Shown here: in pieces, positions 34,548 through 46,325 of the stretch
Numbering within the stretch: position 1 is the stretch's first letter
Layout: each line of letters opens with the position of its first letter
Source: Datisca glomerata
Taxonomy: Eukaryota > Streptophyta > Magnoliopsida > Cucurbitales > Datiscaceae
Assembly: GCA_003255025.1 (NCBI GenBank)
Contig: QANY01005052.1
Coordinates: 124,001 to 188,000, forward strand
Direction: 5' to 3'
Length of the DNA stretch: 64,000 bases
Notes under the pieces: generated by a model
Told to the model about the DNA's origin: nothing
The model's input: only the letters and a program-made list of their open reading frames with translations
Database searches by the model: none
Translations under genes and position numbers: made by a program

Positions 34548-36650
34548 ATGGGGAGAGGAAAAGTGGAGCTTAAGAGAATAGAGAACAGAACAAACAGGCA
34601 AGTGAGTTTCTCAAAGAGGAAAAATGGGATTATGAAGAAAGCTTATGAGCTATCAATCCTATGTGATGCTGAAGTAGCCCTTCTCATCTTCTCTCCCTCT
34701 GGAAAAGCTTATCAATTTGCTAGCAATGAGTTAGTTCCTTCTATATATCAAATCCTTTTTTCTAATACATATCTCTTGATCAAGTTTAGTTTAATTTTTT
34801 TCATTGGTTACTTTTCAAATTTATAAAGTAATTAGCTAGATAATTACGTTGAAGAAATTAAAAGCTAAAAATTATTAACATGGGGAATTTTTTCTTTTTA
34901 TCATTTCCTCTTTATTTTATTTTTCTTTTGGGGTTTTTGTTTTTTTTGTTTTCTGTTGATGTATTGATTTTTTTTTTGTTGGTACAGCATGGATAGGACC
35001 ATTGCCAGATATCGCAGTGAGGTGGGAATTCAGGAATCAAGTAACTTACAATCTAGAAATATGGAGGTACTTTTTTATTGTCTTTTGGGACTTATCATGG
35101 TTCATGTTTTGCCTTAATTAAGGCCAAAATGACACTAGAAGGCAATTTTTTAAGTTTAAAATCTCAAGCGTACGTCTTTAAACTTCAAGCCACTAATTAA
35201 CATGGTTTATGATGTTGTTTGAAGGGTGTGTAAGTCAGTGTGACATCTGACAGGCAGAGACTCTTCTTCTACTTCCTTCTTTCGATTTCCTTTTTCTTTT
35301 CTTTGGGGGTGAGTCTTGGGAATATTTATCGTCTAGCAACGATAGGGAAACTTGTTCCTCTTCTAATTCTACTTCTCTCATTCCATTTCCTTTTTCTTTT
35401 CTTTGGAGGTGAGCCTTGGGAATATATATTGTTACTTTTTTAAGAAAGTCGTATAATCTTGAGTATACATATACGATAATCCAAGAATAAATTACAAGTT
35501 AATTTACAAAAACATGAGTACTCTGTCAAATTATCTAAAACTAAGACCATGTGAGTGAACCAATCATATACCTATCAGAATATTTATGTTGAAAACACTA
35601 AGAAATTTTCAGCTACCGGAAGGGTTTAATTATTATGGCAGGAATAAATTCTGACTGTAAATTTTATAATTGATACTGAGATAGATTTTGACGGAGATTG
35701 ATGAGTTAAGGAAATCAATGAACAGCTTGGAAATGAGGCTTAGGTACGTTTGTTTTTGTATTGTTTGTTTACTATTAATGTCATCTTTGAATATCTATCC
35801 AAGTTGAGTATTCAATATGGTGAATTGTACTTGCTCTTAGGCACCTCTCTGGAGAAGATTTGTCAATGTTAGGCATGAAAGATTTAAAACAGCTCGAGCG
35901 ACAGTTGAAGACCGGTGTTGAACGCATCCGCTCTAAAAAGGTCGGTGATAAGAATTAATCGAGCCTTACCATGAATGATATATGGAGCTACAAATTCGCC
36001 CGATATACATGTGTACGTGATCACTTTTTATTTTATAACTTATAGTGACCAAATTAATTGTAATCGCAGAGACGAAAAATGTCGGAGAACATCAACTTGT
36101 TGAAAACAAGGGTGAGTTACTTCATTAAAGTATAATCATGTGAGAGAAACTTCATTTTTACGTGGACATATTAAATGTCAAAGTTATGTTCTAGTCCAAA
36201 CATTTAATACAATGTTAACTTAAAAGGTTGAATGTGATCTTTGTTATAGTCACGGGTATCCCAGTAGTTACCAGACATCTATTTTAAAGAAGCGGTTTTA
36301 GGTTCTAATTATATTAACTTTTTCAAATATTAATTCGTATGAATCAAATTTGATTGTTGTGTTGATCATATTTGAAGCAAAAAGCCCTGGAAGAAGAAAA
36401 CATCAATCTTCATAAAAGAGTAAGATTTTTAAATTATTCCATCTTCTCTATATTGTATATGCATGGGTTCTCTTTATAATTTACAGCTTGAATTGTAGTA
36501 TTGACATGAATATTTTTTCTCTTCTTTTTTTTTTGTCCTTCTGATGGCAAGCTAAATGAGCTTCTTGATATGGATATAACTCCAAGTGTTAGTTTGCCTG
36601 CCAATCAAGCATTATATTTCCAAGGTAAATGGGTTTATTTTTGCTTATAA
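34548..36650 (+). CDS. MIKC-type MADS-box transcription factor (3' end uncertain)
   Basis: Exons inferred from frame and GT-AG sites: 34548-34729, 34988-35066, 35685-35743, 35841-35940, 36070-36111, 36378-36419 and 36552-36624. Joined they give 192 residues without a stop. Residues 1-60 are the DNA-binding MADS domain ([20 protein letters not shown], ending [15 protein letters not shown]). A short I region ([13 protein letters not shown]) follows, then a K domain with leucine heptads ([60 protein letters not shown]) for dimerisation. The exon sizes 182, 79, 59, 100, 42 and 42 are the classic MIKC pattern; exon 3 is usually 62, so its acceptor (35684) is the least certain. The start has a normal MGRGK and a leader of CT-rich sequence. 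The C-terminal region is short: reading on from 36624 gives eight residues and TAA at 36648-36650. A tiny last exon at 36679-36689 or a distant exon is possible. Intron 1 is only 258 bp, short for this family. Subfamily not assigned. Confidence 0.9.
35267..35436. repeat. 100-bp direct duplication in MADS intron 2
   Basis: ATTTCCTTTTTCTTTTCTTT + GGGGGTGAG at 35285 recurs at 35385 with GGAGGTGAG. The spacing is exactly 100 bp and the match extends on both sides (CTTGGGAATAT). Confidence 0.85.
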
Positions 36651-36901
36651 TTTGTTCTTTTTTTCATTATATTATTAGTTCCAATGTAAATGTAAAAGAA
36701 TTTATTCTAAAGTTACTAGCTTATTCGTGAGCAAGGACCTAATTAATAATTAGTTTAACTGGATGCAAGAAAAATTTGTAATTTAACGTCCAAAAATGGA
36801 AAAAAAAAAAAGCTATTGTGGCTTCTAGCTAGTACAAAAGTATTGCTGACATTTGCGTACAAAATTATGAGTTAGATCTGATAGAGATTAATCTTGTATA
36901 C

Positions 36902-37157
36902 TGTTAATATTCCGGATATTGTTTACTCTCTTACTTTCAAACTAATATCAGTTAGCATGGCTTATGTTGTTAACTTATAGTTAGTGTGGTTAATATAGGT
37001 TTTATTGTTTGTAGCAGTTATACTGACTTGAGCTCGAGGGAATGCTTAGCCTATATATTTGTAATGATGTCAAACAGTGACGTTAATGAAGGATTACTTC
37101 TCATTCTTCAATCTCTCTCATCTCTCTCATTCTTTTTGCTTATCTTATTTTACTTCA
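36902..37157 (+). repeat. 5' LTR of copia 3
   Basis: It starts TGTTAATATTCCGG and ends TTTTACTTCA directly at the PBS. A TATA-like CCTATATATTTG lies at 37049-37060. With only one copy in the window, the left edge rests on the TGTT start. Confidence 0.65.
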
Positions 37158-37169
37158 TGGTATCAGAGC
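37158..37169 (+). promoter_or_regulatory. Copia 3 PBS
   Basis: TGGTATCAGAGC is the exact consensus of the initiator-Met PBS, directly abutting the LTR. Confidence 0.9.
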
Positions 37170-37190
37170 TAGCAAAGACACACGTCTATT

Positions 37191-38130
37191 ATGGCTAACT
37201 CTTCTTCTTCATCAATTTCTTCTTCTACTCCAGTCTTTCTTCTTGCAAACATTTATAATTTGATATCCATCAGACTTGACTCGAGCAACTATATACTTTG
37301 GAGATATTAAAATCTCTTCGATTCTCAAAGCTCACAATCTGTTTGGTTATATCACCCTATCCAAAAAGACTTCTCATCAATGAAAAAGGTGAAGAAACTA
37401 ACACAATTGATCCTAATTTTCATATTTGGATATCACAGGAACAACCATTAATGACACTCATTAATGCCACTATATCTCATTTTGCTTTCTCTTCTGTTGT
37501 GGGTTAAAAAGATCACCTTATCTGCAATCTATCACAAAGAAAGGAAGTGGGAATATGATGCAAACATTCAAATAATTAAGGAAGCAAGAGACAAACTCTC
37601 AATAGTATCTATGTAAATTGATGATGAAGACATCCTACTTTACACTCTTAATGGCCTACCATCAGAATTTGCACCTTTCTTTCTTGAGGAATTGCATTTA
37701 TTACTAATAGTTGAGGAGCAAAGCATCATTGATCAACACAAAGTTCATGAAAACCAGGTTCAAACTATAGTTATGCTACTCAATCACTACAAAAGCAAGC
37801 AAAACAAAGGTAGAAGGTAGGAACAGTTTTAGAGGTAATGGAAGGTTCAATTATTCAAATAGAGGAAGAGGTAGAGGCACACATAATCAATCACCTCCTC
37901 TCATTTCTGGAACTCCATTTTCAAGATCTACCTCATCTTTAATTGATTTTTCTGAATTTCCTAACACATCCTCTATTGGTAGACCAATTTGTCAAATTTA
38001 TAACAAAGCCTGACCATAGAGCCCTTGCCTGTTATCACAGATGGACTACTCTTTCCAAATGAGACATCCTCATGTTGTTTTAGCTGCAATGGTTACCACA
38101 TTTACACAATCTTCACCAAATAACTCATAA
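37191..38130 (+). pseudogene. Copia 3 gag remnant
   Basis: It starts MANSSSSSISSSTPV at 37191. The capsid region gives RLDSSNYILWR, then INEKGEETNTIDPNFHIWIS and LMTLINATISHFAFSSVVG (37385-37506). After a deletion come IIKEARDKLSIVSM, DDEDILLYTLNGLPSEFAPF, a glycine/arginine-rich stretch (37840-37890) and an ISGTPFSRS region. The zinc-knuckle CNKPGH-like part (37990-38030) has lost residues. Numerous stops. Confidence 0.8.
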
Positions 38131-38440
38131 AAACTACTTGAACATTTCAAGTAGAAGAAAAAACTTCGTTGAAAATAAAGAAGAAGAATAATAATAATAA
38201 AATATTATTAAACTGAACATTTCAAGTAGTCACCTGGTTTATGAATAGTTGATTGACAACAAAAATTAACTAGTTGAACCCTTCAAATAGTTACCTGGTG
38301 TATGAGTGTTGACTGACAAAAAAAATAATTATTTGAAGGGTTCAAGTAATTATAAAAATTACTTGAACCATTCAGGTAGAAGAAAAAATTCTGTTAAAAA
38401 ATAAATAAGAAGAATAATAAAATATTATTAATATTGATTT
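38115..38440. repeat. Cluster of palindromic ACTTGAA/TTCAAGT repeats
   Basis: CTACTTGAA-CAT-TTCAAGTAG (38134-38154) is a perfect 9-bp-arm palindrome. Variants recur near 38218, 38274, 38335 and 38358. A larger block (palindrome, GAAGAAAAAA, GTTRAAAAATAAA, AATAATAAAATATTATTA) occurs at 38134-38211 and again at 38358-38434. CACCTGGTTTATGAATAGTT at 38231 matches TACCTGGTGTATGAGTGTT at 38291. Confidence 0.8.
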
Positions 38441-38850
38441 GACATGTACATTGAGAAAGAAAAAAAAATGATGAAGGAAGAGAGAGATTGTAAGTGGTGA
38501 TATGAAATCGATGAACTAAGGGTATAAAATTCCTTATCTTTAAAAAGGGGTATAAGTTTAAAACTTAAGTGAATTCAATTAATCTACTTTCTCTCCAGTA
38601 TCTCTCTCATTTAGTTTTATACTGTAAAGTTTATTTACAATCTAGCATGTCATGTCATTTGCTGATATGGAGAACACATGCATAAAAAAGTGTACCACAT
38701 AAACAAAAACGTTAAAAATTCTAACGAGGACTGAAGGAGTGGTGAGATTAGAACAATGTATAAATCTCGATGATGCAATTGAAATTTTTTTAACTATATT
38801 GACAACATTGATATTTATGGTGTGTTTATTAGTGTTTATAACTAGAAGTA

Positions 38851-39152
38851 CTTTTATATACATTGAAATAATATTATCATAGTTCATAATTATGTCATAT
38901 ATATTTTTCTATGAAGCATTTGTATAATTTTAAATAATATTATTTATATACATGTAGAAGAATTTGAGAAAATGCTTAAACATGTGCTTCTTATATAAGT
39001 GTTTTTACATACATTGAAATAATATTATTTTAGTTCATAATCATGTCATGTGCGATTTTCTATGAAATACTTGTATATATTTTCAAGTATATTATTTACA
39101 TACATGTAGAATCATTTGAGAAAGTACTTGAACATGTGCTTATTGTAAAAGT
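38851..39152. repeat. 151-bp direct tandem duplication
   Basis: TATACATTGAAATAATATTA (38856) recurs as TACATACATTGAAATAATAT (39006). The match runs through to AACATGTGCTTCTTATATAAGT / AACATGTGCTTATTGTAAAAGT. It is AT-rich, non-coding. Confidence 0.85.
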
Positions 39153-40179
39153 GCTTCCAAATATCAGAATGTGTTTCAAATAATAAAAATTTTCAAGTAC
39201 GTGTGATTTTAAGTAACATATTCTAATATATTAAAATATTTTTAGAAGAAACGCTCTCAAATTCACCATTGCAGCCAAACATATAGTTTTCCCTTATACT
39301 TTATATTCAAATGTGTTTTCTACATGGAAATAGAGAAAACGATTTTCTACGTTTTACTCTACAAACAAATTTTGTTTTTCAAAATAAAAAAAAATTATTT
39401 TAAAAGTACATCTGAAAAGCTATTTTTAGAAAAATCCTATCAAAAAGTATCCTAAATAAATATCTATGAGACTTGGAAGAATGAAAAGTTTATGATAGGA
39501 ATATAAAGTGAAAAATAATGGATATTCTTCATAAAAAAAAACATTTTTTTATGATAAGCATTTTTAGAAGTTACTATTGACCCAAAGGTGCCGAAAGGAT
39601 TTTTCTAAGTTTCGGTTTCATGATAATTTTGTTGTCACATGAGATAATTCATAGGATCTTTTTTCGGTTATTATTTTATTGTATAGTTTTTTGTAAAGCT
39701 TACATCATAATTCGGGAAAAAGACAATGATTTAAACTAATATGCCAACCTCACTTACCATTTTAGTATAACTAGTTCTTAAAATATACATTGTACGTGAT
39801 AAATTATATAAAAAAATTTTTAATTAAAATAATATCTTAAATTATAAACTAAACAATAAAAAATAATTACTCTAAAGTACAGTGTTTTATATAATATATT
39901 TTAACTAACAAAATTACATTTATTTTTATATTTTTTTTCATAAGTATTGTTTTCATTTTTTACATCGCAAGATATCCCATATTAATATATTTAAGTTATA
40001 TAATTAATTATATTTAAAAATAATAACTTCTAACAAATGATACTATAAGATGTAATTAAAAATAAAAATTATAAAAAATGTTACTGAATTTATTCAAGAT
40101 GATATATAAAATTTAAAATATTTAATTAATAGGTATGTATAATATAATTTAAGAACTAATAAATATAATTTATATAGAC
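39153..40179. other. AT-rich intergenic sequence
   Basis: No gene, RNA or further repeat recognised. TAGAC at 40175-40179 is the left copy of the element C target duplication. Confidence 0.6.
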
Positions 40180-40702
40180 TGTAAAGGAAAAAATTCACCG
40201 TCTTTAAGAATCGGTCGTGAATTTCTTACATCATAATATGTAAATCAAGAGAATAATTTAGAGAGAGAAAGAGAATAAGTACACCATAATTGACGTGAAA
40301 AATCCTTAAAATGAAGAAAAACCACGAGGAGATTTTGATAGTATTTCATTATGGAGAAATGGTTTACAAGGCTAATGAGTGTTGAGAGTTGTTAACATCC
40401 GTTTGGAGTTGCATCTTGCCTCTATTTATAAGCCTTCAATCGGTTACTCTGATATAGCTTATCTAATTCTATCTGAAAATATGATCAACAGAATATTCCC
40501 TAAGATCTAGCTTATCAACAATAACAACCAAGTGAATCTAGGTCGTCTGATCAATTCAATGGTCTTGATTAGCTTCTCTTTGGACTGCCACATCAGCAAT
40601 CCATCTACTTTCGATTGATTGGTCGGTTCTCGCTCTATCTTCTCTTCCATGGAGTATTCGATCTAGATCTTGTCACGTGTCATGTAAAATTATTTCTGTT
40701 CA
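40180..40702 (-). repeat. 3' LTR of element C
   Basis: + strand edges TGTAAAGG and TTCTGTTCA. It aligns along its whole length with 46740-47273. The - strand TATA-like CTTATAAATAGAGG lies at 40431-40418. Confidence 0.9.
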
Positions 40703-40929
40703 TTTGTGCTCATTACACTTGATGAAGCATTTATTCATTCAGGTGTAATGATTTGATTCATTGATCATTTACATTAGATTCATTGGGACCTATAGTAATA
40801 ATGATCCGCAAAAGTTATCAACAATTATAGAGACTTGCTTTACCGACTGACGTGCGTTTGAGGGTTACATGTGCTTTTTTTATTTCATTCTCATGTTCTC
40901 ATAATGGTCTATTCCAACATTTTTAATTC

Positions 40930-41395
40930 TCATTCTCACTAAGAATATGACTTGGCTCTCTAATTTCCATTTTCGTTAAAAGCTTGATTTAGCGCTTCGG
41001 TCTTTGCTCCCGATAAAAATATGATCCGGTGCACGGTTTCCATCTTCGCTAAGAGGTATGATCTAGTGCTTGATTTCCATCTTCCCCAAGAGGTTTGATC
41101 TGGCTCTTGATTTCCATCTTCCCTAAGAGGTTTGATCTGGCGCCCTATTATGTTCTCGCTAGGGGGTTTGGTTTGGAGCTCGATTCCATTCTCACTAGGG
41201 GTTCTGGTCTGAAGCTTGATTTTGTTCTCGCTAGGGAGTCTGCTTCGATGTTTTGGATTCTGTTTTCCCTAAAAGATATGATCCGGGGCTTGGTTTCCAC
41301 TTTTGATCTGAAGCTTGGTTTCCATCCTCGCTAAAAGGTCCGATCTGGCGCTCGATTTCATTCTCACTAGGGGTTCGACGCTTCAGATTCTGTTC
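40930..41395. repeat. Tandem repeat, ~40-46 bp, element C
   Basis: Units of the type GCTTGATTTCCATCTTCCCT + AAGAGGTTTGATCTGGC recur about ten times with strong variation (TTCTCACTAGGGG/TTCTCGCTAGGG forms in the middle). Confidence 0.8.
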
Positions 41396-42140
41396 TGATG
41401 TTTTGATTCCCCCTAATCATTTCTTTCATCACTTCCCATCTTTGTGCTCAGGTTTAATAGCCTTTATTTACCTTTTTGTCAGAACAAGCAAAAAAAATTT
41501 CCAAGCAACTTTTAACATGTTACTGTTAACCTTCTCATTAAGGATGCAGCTGCAACCCTTCTGTTGAGGATGTTGCCGCTGATGCAACCATATTATCTTG
41601 TATCTTTTTGTAATTTTTCCTTTCTTCTAGACATAGTATTTTTTTTTCCTTTATTTGTAGTTCTTTTTCCGTTGTCACGTTTTTCTATTCACAGGGACTG
41701 GTTTGTTTGAAGATGACGTCCAGTCTTCTTTTGAGAATAGCTACTGATTGTGGAGTTCCTCCAGTTTCATTTTGCTACAAGCTCATTAATAGAGTTTTCT
41801 CATTTTCTTCAACACGGGCTCATTGATAGATATTATCTCGTTTCTTCATATTTATTTTCCTTCTCTCATACATTAAGATCAGTGACAAAAATGTTGTACA
41901 AGAACAATAACATAATAATTTATTGAAATGAGTAAAGAATAAGTGTACCATTTCCTAATTTCATTGCAGGAGTTTGAGTTTGATGTTCCACTTCCATTAA
42001 TTGAATTTCTCTCATTTCCTTGTTTTTCTTTTTCCTTCTCTTGTTTGTATTTTTCTTTTGTACTTCAGCTTCAATCAATGTAAATACTTTGTTTGTGCAA
42101 TTTCTCTTCTATTCAATTTTCTTTTTGTTGTATTATTTTT
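41396..42140. other. Non-repetitive segment of element C
   Basis: Pyrimidine-rich on the + strand, without recognisable frame or motif. One small direct repeat (CAACCCTTCTGTTGAGGATG versus CCTTCTCATTAAGGATGCAG near 41530-41570). Confidence 0.5.
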
Positions 42141-42146
42141 TCAAGG

Positions 42147-43520
42147 ACTTAGATTCAAATAAAGAACCATGACCTCGTCTTCGTTCTGAGAGAATGAATT
42201 ACGAACTGTCATTTTCTTTTGAGAGAATGACTTAGGTTTAAACATAAAATAATGGCCTCGTTTTCACTTTAAGAAGGACTTACGAACTACCCGTTTTCTT
42301 TTAAGAGGAGGACTTAGGTTCAAATAAATATCCATGACCAGTTTCCACTTCAAATAAAAAACTATGGCCTCGTCTTCATTCTAAGAGTATGACTTATGAA
42401 CTATCATTTTCTTTTGTGAGAATGACTTAGGTTTAAATAAAAAAACATGGCCCCATTTCCGCTTTAAGAGGGACTTACGAACTACCCATTTTCAAGGACT
42501 TAGGTTCAAATAAAGAACCATGGCCTCATTTTTATTTTGAGAGGAACTTACGAACTGTCTATTTTCTTTTAAGATGAGAATTTAGGTTCAAATAAAGAAT
42601 TAGGACCCTATTTTCACTTTGATAGGGACTTACGAATTGTCCATTTTCTTTTGAGAGGAGGAATTACGTTCAAATTAAGAATTATTACCTCATTTTTATT
42701 TCCTTTTGAGAACGGCGTCTGTGGACACTTTTAAGGACATAGGCTCCTTCCGCGGAACCATGGCCCCATTTTGATTTACTACTAGTTGATCGATAGAGTC
42801 TTTCCTTTTTTCTTTCTTTTCTTCCGCTTCTTTTCCTTCCTTTTCTTGCTTCTTTTTCCTTTCTTTTCTTGCTTCCCGTTCTAAAATGTTGAAGTCGTAG
42901 GCTTCCTTTACTTGACTTTTGTTTTACTGACCTTTTCTTTCTTTTCATTTCTACATGTATTTACTCAGCTCTTCTTTTCTGCCTCTCTTTACTTAGCTCA
43001 ACCTTTCTTTTCTCAGCTTTTCCTTTCTCCCTTTCTTTACTTATCTCAACCTTTTTTTTCTCAGCTTTTTTTTCTCATCTTTTCTTTTCTCGACTTTTTT
43101 TCTGATCTAAAGTTCTTTCCTCAACTTCTTTTCTCAGCGTTTCTTTAATGAACTGAAGGTTTGTACTCTCTTTTTCTAGTTTGTTCATTCTCGTTGTTCT
43201 GTTCTCATCATTTTTCCATCGCGACTTGTGTTTCAATTCTTTTTTAGAGTATGACTTATGTGTTGTCATTTTCTTTTAAGATGAGGACTTAGGTTCAAAT
43301 AAAGAACCATGACCCTATTTAAATTTTATGCATTCTAGTAGAATGTCCCACGAACTATCTGTTCCCAAGGACTTGGGTTCAAATAAAGAACCATGGCCCC
43401 GTCTTGATTTCCTTCTGAGAACGGCGTACGTAAACGATCCTAAGGACTTAGGCTCCTTCAGTGGAACCATGACCCCGTTTTGACTTCTTTCGGAGAGTAG
43501 GACTTATGAATTGTATCTCC
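42147..43520. repeat. Tandem repeat, ~70-120 bp, element C
   Basis: The anchor GACTTAGGTTCAAATAAAGA + ACCATGGCC recurs near 42147, 42231, 42310, 42428, 42498, 42580, 42660, 43283, 43370 and 43445. A second anchor is GGACTTACGAACTGTCCATTTTC. The array is split by the polypyrimidine tract 42790-43160. Confidence 0.85.
42790..43160 (-). repeat. Long polypyrimidine tract (purine-rich in sense)
   Basis: Nearly 370 bp of CT-rich sequence. On the - strand, the sense of element C, it gives Lys/Glu/Arg-rich frames (42948-42685 and 43269-43075) with pieces such as TLRKEVEERTLDQKKSREKK. These may be remnants of a coiled-coil gag-like product or just translated low-complexity DNA. Confidence 0.6.
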
Positions 43521-43682
43521 CATGGACTTATGCCTTTAGTTCTTTCTAAGAGTATGACTTATGAATTTTCCTTCCCAATGATTTACGCCCTTATTTTCGT
43601 TGTTGTTGAAGGAGAGAGAGAGTTGACGCCAAATATTTGTTTTGTAAGCAATCTGCACATTATCATGCCATTAGTTTTGATT

Positions 43683-44885
43683 GAAAGTTTCAAATTGAAT
43701 TTCATGAATTCTTCAAGAAGTTGATTTTCATATGCTTCCGATGATATATAATTCGCCATGTAATTGGATCCCAGTCGATACAGTTTAATTAACGAATTTG
43801 ACATTTCTACGTAATAAGCTTTCTTGAAAAGCCTTTACGAAAATTTTTATAACTTTTTGTTCGGGAGGTCCGAATCAAATTTTGCAAAATTTGTGACTTT
43901 TAATCGAATCTCCAAATTGAATTCCGTAGAATTCTCCAATAAGTAGACTTTTGTATCTTTCCAATAATGTAAGGTTTACCGTGTAGTTGACTTCCAAAAA
44001 ATATAGTTTAATTTCTGAAATTGATCGTTCTGCATATTCTGCTTTCTTGAAGAGCCTGCACAAAATCTGTCAACTTTTACCCGAGAACTCCAAATCGAGT
44101 TTTTCCTGAATAGCACCAATGAGAGCTATCATAACTTTTGTTTGAGAGCTTCAAATTGATTTTCATGAAATTTTTCACAAAGTATATTTCCATATCTTTC
44201 CGTTGATATAAGATTGGTCATGTAGTTGGCCTCCAGTAAGTGCAGTTTAATTTCTGAATTCAAGGTTCGGCATAATCTGTTTTCCTGTGCAGCCTCCACT
44301 AGAATTGTCATAATATTTTCTCAAGAACTCCAGATCAAGTTCTGCAAAAAATTTTAAGAAGTAGACATCTATATATTTCTAACGATATATTATTTTCTAT
44401 GTAATAATATATAAATTGATACAGTCTAAAAATTAAACTTGAAAAGTGTTTATAGGTTTACTTTCCTGAATGGCACCAACAAAAAATTACCATGAGGTAG
44501 ATTTCAGTAAAATACTTCATGAGGTAGATTTCAGTATCATTCCGTTGATATAAGATTTTCTGTGTAATTGACTCCTAACAAATTCAGTTTAATTTATGAA
44601 GTTGATCATTCCGCATATTCTGCTTTCTCAAACAGCCTTCACAAAAATCATCATAACTTTTTGTTGTGAGCTCCCAAATCAATTCTGCAAAATTTTCCAA
44701 GAAGTAGACTTCTATATCTTTATGATAATATATTATTCTCCATGTGGTTAGGTCCCAGTTGACACAGTATAATTTTTGAAATTTACTATTCTGCGTAATT
44801 TTCGTTTCTGAACAGCTTGTATGAAAACTGGCATAACATTTGCATTGAAGTTCAAAATTGAGTTCTGCAAAATTCTTCAATAATG
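43683..44885 (-). repeat. Tandem repeat, ~170-240 bp x 6-7, with coding-like units
   Basis: The anchor AAATCAATTCTGCAAAATT + TCCAAGAAGTAGACTT recurs near 43690, 43909, 44149, 44330, 44672 and 44852 (a truncated one near 44500). On the - strand each unit opens a frame (43804-43583, 44063-43875, 44311-44129, 44880-44584) with related residues, such as EIKLYFLEVNYTVNL against EIKLHLLEANYMTNL, and ENFAELIWEL against KNFAELNFEL. No protein family is recognised. Confidence 0.8.
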
Positions 44886-45890
44886 TATGATTTTAGTATA
44901 GTTCTCTTTCATTCTCTTCAGTGTAAACACCGAATCTGGTTTGATATGCAATGGTTTCCACGTTAAAGATCACTCTGGTAAGATGATCGAGCGTTAAGTT
45001 GGCCGAGTTAAATACTCTATTTTTAGTGTCTCGAGTTAGACGCATGATCTCAAAAAAAGATATTTCAGTTTAATAATGTTTAATAACTCAAATCAATTTA
45101 GACATGACATAATAAATTATTTGCATGATGCTCGATTATGAGATAGTGCCATGCTAATGTTTATTTGGTTGAGCTATCAATACGAGTGTACTAGCCGACC
45201 AAGCATTATAAATGTGATTTATGCTAACACATGTTAAGCATGATAATATGTACTTAAATTTTCAAGATTATGCATCAAATAATAAATTCACATTTTTAAT
45301 GGATAAAACGACATATCTAAGAGAACCAAAGTAAATAAAAAGTGAATACTTAGCTTTGAATTCAATATGTTTTTATAAATGTCGTTGCTTGGTCCTTGTT
45401 CGTCATTTTTTTTTTTTCACTTTTCCTTCATGCCCCTTAATTCTTGGTTTCGATTTGCGAGATTTACACTTTTGGAACTTTCGATATAGGGCTTCTATTT
45501 TTCGTTTATGTTGTTTCTTCATCTCTTACTTTCATTTTTCATTTCTAATTCCGTTGCCATGCCGCTTTCGTTTTGGCTTCCATTACGCTCTCGTTTCTAG
45601 TATCATACTCATTGCCATTTTCATTCCCGTTGTCACGACTTTTCAATTGTCATTGCCACGAAGTTTTTGATGTCGTTGCTACAATGTTTCTCGTTCTAAA
45701 GTTGCTGCTTTATTGATTAAAGTGAACGTGATTTTCTTTGCTCTTCTTTTCTCTGGAATTTCTGCCCTGAAATTCTTTTCTTATTCCTTTTTTTCTTTTC
45801 TAATGAATTTCTCTTCTGAAATTCTTTTTCTTTTCTAAAGCGTTAAAGCTTCTCTGTTCTGAAATTTTTACTTTTACTTTTCTGTTCTGA
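44886..45890. other. Element C segment without clear array
   Basis: AT-rich up to 45350. It then turns into low-complexity sequence with repeated words such as CATTTTCATTCCCGTTG and CGTTGTCACGA (45540-45700), suggesting an older, degenerate array. No recognisable protein. Confidence 0.5.
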
Positions 45891-46325
45891 AGCTCTGACT
45901 TCAGCTATTTTGTTCTGAAGCTCTGACTTCAACTTTTCTGATCTGAATTTTATGAGCTGATTTGATCTGGGCTTGATGAGTTCTTCTGTTCCGCACTTTC
46001 TGAGCTCGTCTGTTATGAACTCTTTTGATATGAGATTTATGAGCTTGTCTGATCTGAACTCTCTAGGATCTTCTGGTCTGAGCTTTCAGAGTTTTTCTGA
46101 TCTGAGCTATTCTGATCGGAGCTTTTCTGATATGAGCTTTATGAGCTTTTCTATTCTGAACTCTCTGAGTTTTTCTGATCTGAGCTTTCAGAGATCTTCT
46201 GATCTGAGCTTTCTGAGCTTTTCTGATCTGATCCCTCTAGGTTTTCTGATCTAAGCTTTCTGATATCTTCTGATCTGTACTCTCTGAGCTTTTCTGGTCT
46301 GACTTTCTGAGCTCAACTTTTAATA
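45891..46325. repeat. Tandem repeat, ~21-27 bp, element C
   Basis: The unit TTCTGATCTGAGCTTTCTGA (+GC/GCT) recurs about 17 times. The + strand frame 45973-46254 is only its translation (SFSDLSF-like heptads). Confidence 0.9.

Larger units (their letters stand above)
36902..38130 (+). mobile_element. Ty1/copia element 3, 5' part only
   Basis: A 256-bp LTR, a perfect PBS and a degraded gag in + orientation follow each other. Protease, pol and the 3' LTR are missing; copia sequence stops at about 38130 near an unrelated palindromic repeat. It begins about 280 bp after the last clear MADS exon, in the same orientation. Confidence 0.8.

Noticed and set aside
36679..36689. Eighth MADS exon TTCCAATGTAA after an acceptor TTATTAG
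   Set aside because: It would need a 54-bp intron, very short for plants, and adds only three codons. Kept as a possibility, not as a feature.
45356..46254. Ser/Phe-rich + strand frames in element C
   Set aside because: They translate tandem repeats on the strand opposite to the element's sense; low-complexity artefacts.
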